This document shows positions 1 to 11,890 of a stretch of 64,000 nt of DNA, piece after piece. A program made the translations under genes and the position numbers. The stretch's first letter is position 1. Each line of letters starts with the position of its first letter. This DNA comes from Bursaphelenchus xylophilus (Eukaryota; Nematoda; Chromadorea; Rhabditida; Aphelenchoididae). The notes beneath the pieces were generated by a model. That model had not been told where the DNA came from, made no database searches, and saw nothing but the letters and a program-made list of their open reading frames with translations. The DNA is taken from contig CAJFCV020000006.1 in assembly GCA_904066235.2 (NCBI GenBank), forward strand, positions 2,666,001 through 2,730,000. Direction: 5' to 3'.

Positions 1-230
1 AACCCCATTAAGACAAAGCGGAACTGGCGGCTGCTTATTAAAATTTACACCTGCCACGTTTCTACTATTCCACCACCCCAATGTGCATATTTTGAGCGAC
101 CTCGTGAGACTTGCAAACTCGGGAAAAGTAGTTTGGATGGAAATTTTGAGACAAGTAAATATGATGAAGGCTTGACTGAGAACGTGCAGTAGACATGCAC
201 AAAAATGGTTTTATTCAACGACCTATTTTA

Positions 231-379
231 TCACTCTGTCGGGAAAATAATGACCATAATGTCATTGAGCAGATCGCGTCGTTGAAGAGAAAAGAAATTT
301 AATTTTACGACACAGTTCATTTTTTTGGCCATACGATTTTCGATGCGACAGAGTGCTCATTATTTTCCCGACAGACTGA
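231..379. mobile_element. Family A palindromic MITE
   Basis: Working family A. The element reads inward from TCACTCTGTCGGGAAAATAA and ends with the reverse complement (ATTATTTTCCCGACAGACTGA), so nearly the whole unit folds on itself. Better copies start TCAGTCTG and are flanked by TA on both sides, which points to a Tc1/mariner-type non-autonomous element. It has no coding capacity; ORFs here are by-products of the palindrome. Confidence 0.9.
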
Positions 380-1091
380 AACAACGAAGCCTTCCTAAAA
401 CCATGTCGGCAGTCAATTTGAGACCAAAAGGAATCCCTGCATGGCAAACGGCGCACTTCAAATTGATAACTGAACTCTTCATGTTGGCTTTTCGTCCTAA
501 AATTTGTAGGAAAAGTTATTTTCAAAATTCCCTCTATGTTTTACCGGTCGAAACAAGTCTCAAAAAAATTGGGGAGCCTTGAAGAAGCAGTCGACTTTTC
601 TGACTTTGTCAGAAAAGACTTGATTTTTGAGAAATTGCTCAAGCAATATGTCAAAAAAGACTTCCGCATAACAATTGTAATGAAAAGCCAAATTGAAAAG
701 TTAAAAAGTTTGAAAAAGTTTGATCCCTTATGATTCGTTTTACACAGATTTGACTGTAACTAATATTAATCAATTCTTTTAGCTCTAAAAGTACATCCAA
801 AATTGCCCTCTAATCAATCTTCAATTACCCCACTCCGCCTGTAATAACCCCTCTCGCCAAATTAATTATAATGTCTCCGCCGCCGAAGACATTGTAACTT
901 TCTCTTCCACCGTCTAATAGCCCTCTCTAACTCGACATAACGTGAGTCGTAGACTAATTTTATCCTCAGGCCGCGTGACCTGCCAGTGCTAAAAGTTGCA
1001 TAGTACTTGATACGGAATTCAAAATTGTAGGGACTGCAAAAAAAATTTGTAGTGTCCTCTTAGCCTACAAGTTGTATTATATTTTAACAAA
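380..1091. other. Intergenic, no gene seen
   Basis: AT-rich single-copy-looking DNA. Short ORFs on both strands lack codon bias, splice sites or recognisable motifs. Confidence 0.5.
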
Positions 1092-1676
1092 GGAGTGTAT
1101 CCGAAGTGCGACGCTCAGATTTTTTTGTAAATTTTGCATACACGTTGAGTATAGGTCACATAGCAATGCCTGAAAGTTTCAGCTCACGCCTTGCAGGGGC
1201 AGCCGAGATATTCAACAATCTTTGTGGCCGAGAGATTACGCGAAATGCGGAGAGCGTTCAGAGAGAAAACACAAGAATATGCATACATGTTATACATAGG
1301 CCACATAGCAATGCCTGAAAGTTTTAGCTCACGCTTTGCAGGGGCAGCCGAGACATCCAACGATCTTTGTAGCCGAGAGAGTACGCGAAATGCGGAGAGC
1401 GGACAGAGGAGGAGAATGGTCATATCTTTGCCAGTTTCGCGTCGAAAAAAACTGATTTTTTGCAAGAGCGCTACCCTCTTTGGTAAAAATGCAGCGGCAA
1501 AGTTTAATGGGCAAACTCGCAAAAAAAAGTATCGAATTACAACAAACTTTCGACATAAAAATCTCCATCGTTTCTGCAAAGCGCGAGCTAATAGTCTTGT
1601 ATATGTCTTTAAAAAATATTTATCGAAATTTGTGCCAGATTTCCTCAAAATCTGAGCGTCGCGCTTGGAGTACTTT
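1092..1676. mobile_element. Family B element with internal tandem duplication
   Basis: Working family B. It begins GAAGTGCGACGCTCAGATTT and ends with the inverse (AAATCTGAGCGTCGCGCTTG). The internal block running from the 'cacatagcaatgcctgaaag' segment to the 'gcgaaatgcggagagc' segment occurs twice in tandem (about 1157-1260 and 1299-1402). The two 154-residue ORFs on opposite strands are repeat artefacts. Confidence 0.8.
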
Positions 1677-2205
1677 TCTTGGCATCAACAAAAATTTGAG
1701 GGGTCAAATAAGTCGACGAAAGAAACAAAAATAAAAATGGATAAAAAAAATGTAAGAATTGAGGCATAAGAAGCTTTAAGTCATACAAAATAAGTACTTA
1801 GACTCATTACGCCTTCAGAAAATCAGACTCGATACGCCTCTAAAAATCATGGATTTCAAGTGTATCCATACTTTCTAGAGGCGTAGTAACCTTCAAACTA
1901 TGCCCTTTTTAACCGCCCCACAACACGTTCCACCAACTGTTTACAACGCGCCGAATGCCCGCAGGACAATCAATACATTAGAGCCGGCGGCTGTCAACAT
2001 GGCTTTGCACTTATTATGGAGACGAATGTATCAAAAAAAAAGAGTAAAAGAGAAGCAAACAAAGCGTCGGACCGCTCATTTTATCGAATATTTGACGCTG
2101 CCTTGAATCCCCGCAAAAACACCATGAAAACTGTTCGCTTTTCCATCCGCAGATTACCCGAAATTAAGCATGGGGGGAATATTTCAATTAGCGAGGGAAT
2201 GCGGG

Positions 2206-2930
2206 CAAGTGCGACGCTCAGATTTTTTTTAATTTTGCGTAAATTTCGAGCATATGCCACATGTAAATTCCTGCAAAATTTAAGCTCGCGCTTTGCAGCC
2301 CCAACTGAGATATTGAACGATATTTGAGGCCGAGAGAGGACGCAAAAAGCGGAGAGCGGTTAGAGAGAAACACTTTTTTTTATCATAACTCTTCAAGTTT
2401 CGACCGGAAAAAAGGATTTTTTTTGTAGAAACATTAACCTCTACAGTAAAAATACACCTGAAACTTTTGGTGCCAAAAATTTGCAAAAAAGTTCAAAATT
2501 TTTTGCTCAGATTTTCTTTTAATTTTGCACATAATTCGAGCACAGGCCACGTATGAATTACTGAAAGTTTTGGCTCGCGCTTTGCAGGCTCACGCAAGAT
2601 ATTGAAGATTTTTGCTGCCGAGAGAGTGCGCCGAATGAGGAGAGATCCAGAGAAGGATTTCTTGTTGGCTATATCTTTGCCAGTTTCGCGCGGAAAAAGA
2701 TGATTTTTTGTGGAAACATAATTCTCTATGGTAGAAATAGGCATGAAACTTTTCTTGCCAAAATTTGCAAAAAAAAAGGCGTCACATTTTTTCCATCTTC
2801 CTATTTAAAAATCTGCCGTTTTTGCTTAGCGAAAGCTGCAAATCTCGCATAGATCTTCAAAAAAAGAATCCATTTATTCCAAAGTTGTGCCAAGTGCCAT
2901 GAAAATCGGAGCGTCGCACTTCTAGTACTG
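2206..2930. mobile_element. Family B, two copies fused or nested
   Basis: Starts CAAGTGCGACGCTCAGATTT and ends near GAAAATCGGAGCGTCGCACTT. A second start-like segment (GCTCAGATTTTCTTTTAATTT) lies at about 2509, so one copy has inserted next to or into another. Confidence 0.7.
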
Positions 2931-3446
2931 CCCCATGTAAGCACAGAGAATATTTCCGAACCTTCGGAATGTCGGGAAATTCGCGGAGCGCCTTCGAAAA
3001 AGACGGACCGCAAAAAGAGGAAGGAAGGTTTTTGGGTTGTCGCAAAAAAGCGAAATCAAATTGGGCTTGTAAAAACACACATCCAACATTCCGCGGGGGG
3101 CTCTTAAGCCGCGAGTTAATTCCAACGACTGGTGTTTGAGGGGTAGCGCGCTGTAAAGTTTGGAAACGGAACAGTGGAATGATGGGTTTCGGGCTGCAAA
3201 CCGTTGCATGGGCGTCCAAATTAAGTGAGATGGATAGCCGTCGTTGTTGAAGGCGGACTGTAACGGCTGTGTTGAAAGACGCAAAAATAGACGGCCTTGA
3301 GGGGAGTGTTGCAGCGGAAATGCGTCTAGAAAGCGCTCAGTAGTCGATCGAAAATGCTGTAGTTTCGAAGAGAGTTTGAGCTTTGAACCCGTTCCCCAAT
3401 GATTTCACGTCAGTTTGTAGCCAAACAAAAAGTTAATTGCCTTTTA

Positions 3447-3598
3447 TCAGTCTGTCGGGAAAATAATGAGAACAGTGTCGCTGCGCCGATCACGTCGCTG
3501 AAGTGAAAAAAATTTTGATTTTGCCCCGGCACAATTCATTTTCTCGATGGTGACGGGATTTTCGATGCGGCAGAGTGCTCATTATTTTCCCGACAGAC
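3447..3598. mobile_element. Family A MITE, full length
   Basis: TA then TCAGTCTGTCGGGAAAATAA at the left; the right end is CCCGACAGACG. Confidence 0.9.
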
Positions 3599-3600
3599 GC

Positions 3601-4160
3601 AAAAAAGTTCCTTTTTATGGTCGCAAAAAATGCATTCTGCGAGCTGCGCCCAAGCTTGTGAAATAACGTCTGGACAAAAGGTTTGGACCCAGCTTCTTCT
3701 GGCTTACTATACCGTCTACGCGATTTTTAAGATACCTCTAGAGACTATAACGGGGAGTTTGTTCCTAGACGGAAGCAATAAGTTCAATCCGGTACATATT
3801 TCATGGTATAAAACGACACCGATGCCATTTTTAAAAGGTTACCTGGTATCCAAAGTAAAAAAAGTACCTCAGTAAGTAAGTAAATTCAACGTACTTGCGT
3901 TGAGAATCGTAAGCTAAATCTGCGGTTAAAATTCCAGCTAATGCTGGCTATTTTGCGCTAGCAATGTGAAGTTCATTTCGGCTAAACTCTGCGGTCGATT
4001 TTCTCGGCCGAGAAGCCCTGTAAACACATTTGGAAATCAGTTTTGTTATCGCAGACGCTTCACATTTCAATCCTACTAGGCCCTGTTCCAAAGCGCGTCT
4101 GCGCAAAATGTGACTTCCCTAGTAAGCTATATATTCTGGCCAGAATAAGGAGCTATTACC
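3601..4160. mobile_element. Family F element, diverged copy
   Basis: Directly abuts the MITE on its left. Left end AAAAAGTTCCTTTTTATGGTC and right end CTGGCCAGAATAAGGAGCT resemble the two inverted ends of the better copy at 55076-55472. The interior shares blocks with it: CGCCCAAGCTTG, GGAAGCAATAAGTT, and paired GGTACCT-type motifs. Confidence 0.6.
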
Positions 4161-4680
4161 CCAACAGACTGATAACTGTCTTTTATCCTACGTCACAACA
4201 AAAATAGCAAACGAAGACAACGTATATAACGTTCCAAATCAGTTTCAAAACTCATAAAAGAGTTGTTTTTCCGGTTGCAATCAAATCAACGCATTTTCAG
4301 CCTTCATTATCATCCAAAAATTGCAGTAATTACAACGCATTCTACCCGTTGAAACCATAAAAAGTGTAAAAATGAAAAACACGAACATAACGCAAGGGGA
4401 ACCGTGTGTATTCCCCACCCAAATGTCAACAACAAGAGTATGGCAAAGCTGCCGCTATTTCCAGTCCTTTTTAGGTCTTTGGTCAGCGCTAATCTGACTT
4501 TATCCCCTCGAAAATCGAGTTAAACTTGCCGAAAGCCAATTCAACCTCTTTTCCCAAAATAATCGTATTTCCGCAAAACCTGCGGCACGCAAACACGACG
4601 AAATTAAACACATATTGCCGAGTATAATACAGCGAATTAAGGGGGGCGACATCTCGAAATTTCCGCACCCAAAACCGACG
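4161..4680. other. Intergenic
   Basis: No gene or repeat end recognised; AT-rich with scattered short ORFs. Confidence 0.4.
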
Positions 4681-4693
4681 CGCTAATAAACGA

Positions 4694-4789
4694 ATGACTT
4701 CAGACGATGACGAGGTCGATGGAAAAAGTTACAACCGCGACGAGACGCTTCCACTCTCGCCGCCAACCCCGACACGACCGGGAGTTTAA
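4694..4789 (+). CDS. Possible short exon or 31-residue ORF
   Basis: An ATG opens a 31-codon frame rich in Asp/Glu followed by a Ser-Pro-Pro-Thr-Pro-Thr stretch. Local GC content is clearly higher than in the flanks (about 4680-4900), which is unusual in this window and fits exonic DNA. There is no convincing donor; GGGA|gtttaa before the stop is weak. An overlapping frame stays open to 4955 and may be the real one. The protein is not recognised. It could equally be a conserved non-coding island. Confidence 0.2.
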   Translation: MTSDDDEVDGKSYNRDETLPLSPPTPTRPGV

Positions 4790-5074
4790 AAACGCTGAAC
4801 GGACCAAGTGCGTAGGGGGCTTGGAGCGGGAGTTGGAGAGCGGTTCGGGTTCCAAACGCTTCCCCCATTTCGGGAATCAGTTGTTGTACGCGGAAAACCG
4901 GCGAAATATATGCAAATTTAGGGGTGGTGTTAAATATAAAATACGACAGGAGTGAGGTCAGCTCGCCTCCGCAGTTGGGAAGGAAAACAAGACTAACGAA
5001 GGTGTTATGTAAGAGCTTTAAAGTTATATGTACAGATGAGGAATTTGTTTTGGAATTAGATATCTTTATCGTTA

Positions 5075-5223
5075 TCAGTTTGTCGGATAAATAATGGACA
5101 CTGTGTCGAATCGAAAATCGCTTCGCTGAAGTGAAAAGCAATTTGATTTTGTCGCGACACAATTCATTTTCTCCGCAGCGAATTTCGATGCGACAGGGTG
5201 CTCATTATTTTCCCGACAAGCTT
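5075..5223. mobile_element. Family A MITE
   Basis: Left end TCAGTTTGTCGGATAAATAA after TA; the right end is eroded (CCCGACAAGCTTA). Confidence 0.85.
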
Positions 5224-5267
5224 ATATCAAGGTGGGAAATAAAGCCTCTATACAGTGAATCTACATA

Positions 5268-5422
5268 TCAGTCTGTCGGGAGAGTAATGAGCATTCTGTC
5301 GCATCGAAAATCACATTACCGCCGAGAAAATGAATTGTGTCGCGGCAAAATTATATTGCTTTTCATTTCAGCGACACGATCAGCACAGCGGCAGTGCACT
5401 CATTATTTTACCGACAAATTAA
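5268..5422. mobile_element. Family A MITE, opposite orientation
   Basis: Lies 44 bp from the preceding copy and carries the core in reverse: the 'cgaaaatcrcatyrccgccg' block is on the left and the AGCGACACGATC block on the right. The pair together can form a larger stem. Confidence 0.85.
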
Positions 5423-5833
5423 TATTCATTGGCCAAGTGCGCTCTTTTATGCTCAATGACATTCTCTAGTTGCAAGATTCCCGCGATAAACTTGATTGAA
5501 CAGCATATCCTTGAGTTTCCAACTATGGAAAGTAAGTACTAACAAAAAAAAGTCAAAGCTGCAATTACCCCAAACACTGATTTTTGGAACCCCCACGCTC
5601 TATTTTTTGAGCTTTTTAGGCCTCTGCAAAACCGGAAGTAACCGCAACAGTCCAGACGAAAACAGCAAAAATTACGGTGGTCTTTGATGTCAGTTACCCC
5701 CACCTCCCACAAGCTCTATTCAAGGGCATCTTGGCATCAATTCAAAGATTAAAACGCTTGCAAAGACAAAAATAACTGCGAAATTCTCGCTTAATTTCCG
5801 CAAAAAAACAAAGACCGACAGACAGAAGTGCTC

Positions 5834-6235
5834 CAAGTGCGACGCTCAGGTTTTGTTGAAACTTGGCCCAAATTTAGAATATTTTTTTGTAAGATGTATG
5901 CGAGACTTTTAGCAGGCGCCTAACATAAAAAACTGAGATTTTTAGGTCAAAAAATTGGAAAGAAATGCAACATTTTCTTTCGAATTTTGTCATGAAAAGT
6001 TTTACACCCATTTCTACAGTAGAGTGTAAACTTTTCATAAAAAACTAATTATATTTCCGCACGAAACAGGCATAGATATGGCTAAAAACCGTTTTTTATC
6101 TCTGACCGCTCTCCGCATTTTGTGTACTCTCTTCGCCGCAAAGATCGTTGAATATCTGCCACTGCAAAGCACGAGCTAAAATTTTCGAAAATTTGTGGCC
6201 TATGCCTGACATGTCTGCAAAATTTAAAGGACTTC
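5834..6235. mobile_element. Family B element, right end truncated
   Basis: Starts CCAAGTGCGACGCTCAGGTT and keeps the internal 'ctctgaccgctctccgcatt' block and the GCAAAGCACGAGCTAAAA block, but lacks the final inverted end. Confidence 0.75.
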
Positions 6236-7318
6236 TAAGCGTTCCGCTTGCATTGGCTATCTTGTTTGAGACCGTGCGAACCCTTACATACAACGATTTG
6301 CATAATTGCGCTCGCTTTTTGAAATGAAAACGACATGGAATTTTCGGGACTTGGATCAAAAAGTTTGTTGGGAAACTTTGTACCCCCACTTTAACCAACC
6401 GTGATTTATCAAAAATGAGATGAAACTGTATGAAAAAGTAAAAAACAAATTGGAAAATTGGGAAAATAGTAAAATGTTTAGCAAAACCTCCCGACTTATC
6501 GACTTTTTTTTCACCAAAGACCTCAAAAACAGTGATTACGAGTGCAAATAGGACTTAATTTCTAGGCCGCATTAAACGTTGCAGCCGGCGGATTGTCTCC
6601 GATTACACACGACAGGGACCAATAACCAGGTCTGGCACATTCTAATCTGGTTGAGAGACTAATCCCCGCACGTCAATTTCATTAGCATGCGCTTGCTCTT
6701 TTGGGCACAAGAGTGGAATTGTAAATACCGCGGTTCGTTACAACCAAGACGCGAAGAGATATGGGAGCGCTGCAAGTGCTGGTCATAGACCAAATTCTTG
6801 GCGTATTCTTGGCGTTGTTTCCGGTCGAAGAGCGCGCTTTTCTTCCGACCTCATCTACAGGAATCTTTGCTCTTGGTTCGACTTCCGATCTGGGATAATA
6901 TAATAGGGGAACGGAGTTGTAATTACTCGGCAAATGGAGTCGCAAAAGTCCGAGGTTCATCGGGATTAATCGTGAGGAAATTTGAAAAGGCATTTGCTTT
7001 AGGATTTGGCCAAGGCTACGAATTGAAGCCATATTCTGATAGATAGAATAGGATTTTGCTAATCCTTCTTTTGTATACCAAAACAAATGTTGCCTCAGTG
7101 CGAAGAATTTTTTTGAAGGGTGGAAAAAAATGTTATTTTCTTGTCAAATTTTCAGAGGTTTAGATAATTTTTTCGGAGGGCATATCGTCTAGACAGCGCT
7201 TGAAAAAAAACTAGATTAGTCTTCAAGAAAATAGAAGACGTCATTATCAGTCATGTCCGTTTTAGCATGCCCTAACTTCGATGTGCATCACAACGTTTGA
7301 GCTTTATGAAACTTGCAG
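6236..7318. other. Intergenic with unassigned ORFs
   Basis: A 134-codon frame is open on the minus strand (7086 to 6682), with a CCCAG acceptor-like site at about 6890. It contains no motif I recognise, and a 45-codon plus-strand frame crosses it. I do not call a gene here. Confidence 0.3.
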
Positions 7319-7560
7319 GGAAAGTGCTCTAATCGCGACGCTCAGACCTCAATGATACTTGACACAAATTTACATTATTCTTGCTTTAACCAGGTGCAAA
7401 ATCAATTGGGATTTTTCGTCCAAAAATTGAGCAAAGTTAGAGGCGTTTTTCGAGGGGTTATACTGGTCAAAACAAGTTTAAAAACCTTCAGAAAGCTCGG
7501 AAATGCCCATGTTTGCCAAAAAAAGCATGATTTTTGGCAAACGAGCAAAATTTTGCCAAG
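7319..7560. mobile_element. Family B remnant
   Basis: Begins with a diverged end (AATCGCGACGCTCAGACCTC) followed by the 'acttgacacaaattta' segment; the rest is not alignable by eye. Confidence 0.45.
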
Positions 7561-7730
7561 ATCGGTTACAAAAAAGCCTCACGGACTCCGTAATTATGAC
7601 GAAACCCAACTTGAGGAGTGTCCTCTCTCTTGTTTTCGATTTTACGTGCAACTGTCCGCTGGCATCCCCACAAAAACACTAATATGTACAAAAAACACGT
7701 GGGCCTCGTTGCCATTTCCATCACGTGACC

Positions 7731-7747
7731 CTGTGTGTGTGTGTGTG
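7731..7747. repeat. (TG)n microsatellite
   Basis: About eight to nine TG units. Two CACGTG E-box palindromes lie just upstream (about 7696 and 7722). Confidence 0.9.
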
Positions 7748-7880
7748 CGGACTCCAAATACCACACACAATCCACAGGCAATTCCCTGAAATTAAAGGCA
7801 ACTGTAAACTGCCACAACCCGACCGCGAACCCGAATTGAACGCGAATTGTAGGTGTAACGAAACGTGAGGGCATTGTATG

Positions 7881-7909
7881 CTTACAACATGCGCTGTGCA
7901 TGTTGTAAG
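7881..7909. repeat. Perfect 12-bp hairpin
   Basis: CTTACAACATGC, a 5-nt GCTGT loop, then GCATGTTGTAAG. It is not part of any repeat family identified here. Confidence 0.7.
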
Positions 7910-8212
7910 ATGTTAATACAAGCTAATTTGAGAGCCTTGACGCTCCGTTGGCATGGCAACAAAACAAATCGAATGAACGACAAAATTGGGCGGTAAAAAA
8001 ATACAATTGGATGGGAGTACTCTGCAAAACTTTGCGACAATGGGAAAGGAAACAGCAAAACAAGTTTTAAATTGCTTAAAAAATGAAAGTAATCCTACAG
8101 TAAACCGTATTTGACAATTTTTTGATAACAATTTTTTAAATTATTCTATTAAATCTTAATTATGGTACAGGGTTTTACATATGTAAATAGTTAAATTTTT
8201 ATAGAGTTTTCA

Positions 8213-8510
8213 CAAGGAAGTACTCAAAGTTGGACTAACGAATTCTGATGAAATTTGGCACAACTTTAGTATATTTTTTTCTAACAATAAGAATTTTTTG
8301 TATCAAAAATTGCAAAAAATATGACAATTTTTGCGAATTTTGATATAAAAAGTTTTAGGCCTAATTAGAAGGTAATACGTTCACAAAAAATCTGTTTTTT
8401 CCGCGCGAAACCAATGGCCAAAAAGCGTTTTTCTCTCTGATCTCTCTCAATATTTCACGCACTCTGCCACCACTGCAAAGCGCGAGTTAAAATGGAATTT
8501 CCAAAATTTT
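8213..8510. mobile_element. Family B remnant
   Basis: A diverged start (GGAAGTACTCAAAGTTGGAC) is followed by recognisable core blocks (GCGCGAAACCAATGGCC, TCACGCACTCTGCC, GCAAAGCGCGAGTTAAAA). Confidence 0.6.
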
Positions 8511-8994
8511 CAGGAACTGTTATTTTATCCCCGAAATTTTCAGGAACCGCTATTTGATTCTGCCAACTACCGGCACTAGTGCACGCCTCGAACATCAATA
8601 ATTACTCGCTTAATATGATTTCGGAGCACATGGCCAGACGGGGGGAATATGAATGTCCAAATGCTACTCGAGGCGCGCGTTTTTTTGAGTTATTAATTAG
8701 GCAAAGGGGGAGCTGTGTCTGTTAATCTTTGAGGCATTAGAAAATGAAACGAACAAATAGACGGCCGTAATCGGTGTAAAACGAAACAAAATGTCGGCCA
8801 AATAAGTGGGGCAGTCCAACATACAATTTAAGGGAACGGAAAGTGGTAAAAGTAAGTCAGGAAATTGTTGGTGAAATTGGATTAATGCATTAATTTGGAG
8901 ATGTTAAAGTCTTTGAAGGCTGTTCCCTCTCAACAACGGGCGTTCTAAAAGTGCGGCGTTTTAACCAAATTTGGCGGCAAATTTAATTCTTCAA

Positions 8995-9126
8995 TCAGTT
9001 TGTCGGGAAAATAATGTGGTTTTGTTGCGTCCACAGACGCTTGGGGACCAGGAACGACTGAGGTTTTGGTGAGCGACCAAATTCTCATTGTGAGATGTGA
9101 GACAAGTTATTTTCCAGACAAACTGA
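8995..9126. mobile_element. Family A' MITE (A ends, different core)
   Basis: Left end TCAGTTTGTCGGGAAAATAA and right end TTATTTTCCAGACAAACTGA match family A. The core (GCGTCCACAGACGCTTGG and so on) is unrelated to the usual A core. Confidence 0.75.
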
Positions 9127-10049
9127 TAAGACATATCTGAGATTCCGATTCGTGGTACAAGAGTAATAAAAATTGCCGTGAGCCTTCGAAAAAATGAGCA
9201 TTTTTTCACAAAAAAAGGATGTTTTTAACACGGATGTAAAACAGAAGGGTGCGGCGAAAGGCGAGTCCAATAAAAACCTTTTGAAACAAATTTTGTAATG
9301 GCATCCAAGGGGTCTTTGACCTAGGGAAAAGGTGAAAAACTAGGCTCTAACAGGGGAATGTTTTGACGCGGGGCAAACTGAATTGGACCGGCTATAATTT
9401 GGAGTGTAACTTTCATGACATATTTGATTCCTGGCTTGCCCTTTCAAGGCTGGGAATATAAATATATGTACGTGTATATCGCAATGGCGGTGATGATTAC
9501 TGTCGCTGTTTTTAAGCCATGACTTTTGAGCCATTTCGAGAAAATGATGACTAAAGGGTCTTTGGCTAAAAACTTGAGATTTCTGTTTTTTAAACTAGGA
9601 TTTAAAACTCGGGCCTTTGCGATAACGATAAAGGCTTTTTAAGCGATATTTTTTGAGAATTCCTATCTCAGCTACACGCAATACACGTGCAAAATTTAAA
9701 AACATACTCCCTACCTAAGATATGTAAGTTCTTTGTGTACTTGATTCAGGAATCAAATTAAAAATTTTGGATTACAAAGCTAATCCTTAAATGGAAGTTT
9801 CGCAAAGTTCTGGCAGGCTTTATGAAACTTCAGCATGCCTCATGCACTCCAAAATTGACTGCGGTGGCTCAGTCCAAATTTTGGTAAACACTGTGATGTC
9901 TAAGCCCAAATATCAGTAAATATTTATACAATATATGCCTATGGTAATCACGATGATATTTTAACATTAAAAATCCCAAATTTCAATTGACCAGACACAT
10001 ATTCAAACAACAAACACGCCCGATTTGAAACGGTTAGAACACCATTCGT
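9127..10049. other. Intergenic
   Basis: AT-rich; no supported gene and no repeat boundaries recognised. Confidence 0.4.
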
Positions 10050-10235
10050 ATGAATGGGTATCCATCAAATAGCATTGTCAAACATAACCTTGGTAAACAA
10101 CATTCCATTTGCAAACTTTGCGGAAATAAATCTTTAGCAAACGAAGAAACTCGAGCCCTCAAAACTTCCAGCGAACATCATAGGAAAAGAGGGCACGCGT
10201 GTGGCCATGAGAATAAACGATGGAACAAAGAATAA
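10050..10235 (+). CDS. Possible C2H2/BED-like zinc-finger ORF, transposon-derived
   Basis: A 61-residue frame starting at ATG. It contains Cys-X2-Cys (CKLCG, residues 24-28), an Ala-Leu about 13 residues on, then a His-His pair and a further His five to six residues later (SEHHRKRGH). This spacing resembles a BED or C2H2 finger of hAT-type transposases. The end of the frame runs into sequence repeated in inverse orientation at about 12430-12475 (GGCCATGAGAATAAACGATG), so it belongs to a repeat. No catalytic domain is seen. It may be chance; no splice sites were tested. Confidence 0.25.
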   Translation: MNGYPSNSIVKHNLGKQHSICKLCGNKSLANEETRALKTSSEHHRKRGHACGHENKRWNKE

Positions 10236-10441
10236 TAAGCGCCCTTGGTGGAATATTAAGCACTCTTTAATATTCTAGTTCACCTTTATTTAGCACTTTT
10301 GCGACCATTGGACAGCGGCCACGTTCAAGGTGCGGCACAAGTAAAAATGAGGAGTCAGGTGAGCGGAATAGACTCTTCGCTATCGGTTTTTTACACTTCC
10401 TCTTGATGGCACGGAGAATCAGAGAAAAGACGCGCAAAAAG

Positions 10442-10692
10442 TACAGCGGGGGACCTGATCCGGTGGCAAAAAACGTACCATTTTGCCTCTGGGAAGTATC
10501 AAAAATGTGGCAACGTGCTTCCCTCTTCAAGTGAAAAGACTTCGAATTCATAAGCGCTTTGTGCAGAAAAAGGGTGCGCCCTTCAAAACGAAGTTTTTTC
10601 AGTTGCAGAGGGAAGCATTTTGCCACACCTTTTGTTGCTTTACGGATGCAAAATGATGCATTTTTTGCCACTGGATCGGGTCCGTCACTGCA
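10442..10692. mobile_element. Family C palindromic MITE
   Basis: Left end TACAGCGGGGGACCTGATCC and right end GGATCGGGTCCGTCACTGCA. The two halves (CCCTCTTCAAGTGAAAAGAC / GTTTTTTCAGTTGCAGAGGG) fold on each other around a spacer rich in GCGCCC. It is flanked on both sides by copies of a 'ctatcggttttttacacttcc' segment. Confidence 0.85.
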
Positions 10693-10875
10693 GACTCTTA
10701 GCTATCGGTTTTTTATACTTCCTTTTAATTGCACAGCGAAGTCTGAGAAACGACGTGCAAAACATACTTTCTCGCCCCAAAATTTCCCCACTTCTTGATT
10801 GACAAAAGCATTTTTTGCGTCTCTTTTTTGGCGAATTGCCTACGATTTACCGATCCACCTTAGCTTGTCTCAGTT

Positions 10876-11110
10876 TGAAGTGCGATGCTCGGATTCGCAT
10901 AAAATTTGGGGCACACTCCGCGTCTAGGCTACATATCAATTTTTGAAAAACTTAGCTTGCGCTATGCAGTGACAGCCGAGAAATTCAACGGGTCAATAAG
11001 AGGGTGCGCGAAATAAGAAGAGCGGTCAGAAAAAAACCTCTTTTTGAATAATTTTTCTCCTAATTTTGCATGGAAAAAAGCTGATTTTTTTGTAGAAACA
11101 CGACTAAAAA
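10876..11110. mobile_element. Family B remnant
   Basis: Starts GAAGTGCGATGCTCGGATTC; the right half is missing. Confidence 0.6.
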
Positions 11111-11592
11111 TTGAGGTTTTTTTTTAAAATACGGCGCATGACTTCGCAACAAAACTGGATTTTGACGCAAATTGTACAAGGAAAATGTTGACAAAACCTC
11201 GCTTTTTCAAGGTGTACTACGAATTAGAGCCTAATCACAACTGTTTCACCAACGGCCAACAACCCAACTTCACACCTTGCCCCTCGGGCGACAAAACTTT
11301 TAAACTTTTAAATTAGAACCGACATTTTAAAAAAAACAGAGCGCTAAAGAGCACTCTAGCGCGGAACGAGCTCGTTACTTCAAAAAAAAGTAAAAACTTA
11401 GAGCCAAATGCACAACGGCGCACGACGAGCGCTGTGGGAAATTAAAAAAAAAAAGTTTGCAAAAAGGGCAATCCAACGTAGTGGGTTAAAAATAAATACT
11501 AGCGGGATGTGGACGACGGAACGGCGGAGATATTTCCAATTTTGGGAGGAGGAAACAGGGAAATGTAGTTTATGAATACAGACGTTCTTTCC

Positions 11593-11616
11593 AGCGTCTT
11601 ATTTTAATAAGACGCT
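11593..11616. repeat. Perfect 11-bp hairpin
   Basis: AGCGTCTTATT, a TT loop, then AATAAGACGCT, with an outer GACGTT/AACGTC pair at 11581 and 11620. Confidence 0.65.
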
Positions 11617-11689
11617 TAAAACGTCAACACTTTACAGGGGAAGTGCGCAAAAAAGTGAAGTTTTTAACGAAGCTTTAAATCAGCTTTTT

Positions 11690-11890
11690 TTTAACACATG
11701 AGAAATGCCTCGCGTTTTGCCGAAACGACCGAGATTTTTGGGTCGAAAGTCGGCCAGAAGTGACATTTTTTTTGCCAATTTTATCATGAAAAGTTTCATG
11801 CCTATCACTACCACAGAGGGTAATGTTTCCACAAAAAATTAACTTTTCCACTCAAAACTGCCAAAGATACAGCTAAAAGGTGTTTTTTCT
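11690..11890. mobile_element. Family B internal fragment
   Basis: Carries the core block with the 'atcatgaaaagtttcatgcc' segment followed by the CCACAAAAAATTAACTTTTC block, without either end. Confidence 0.55.

Noticed and set aside
1184..1655. Two 154-codon ORFs on opposite strands
   Set aside because: Both lie wholly in a family B element with an internal tandem duplication; open frames on both strands follow from the repeat.
4683..5162. 159-codon minus-strand ORF
   Set aside because: Its first third is translated from a family A MITE; the rest is antisense to a GC-rich patch that reads better on the plus strand.
6682..7086. 134-codon minus-strand ORF
   Set aside because: No domain, signal peptide, codon bias or splice context; other frames in the same stretch are also open.
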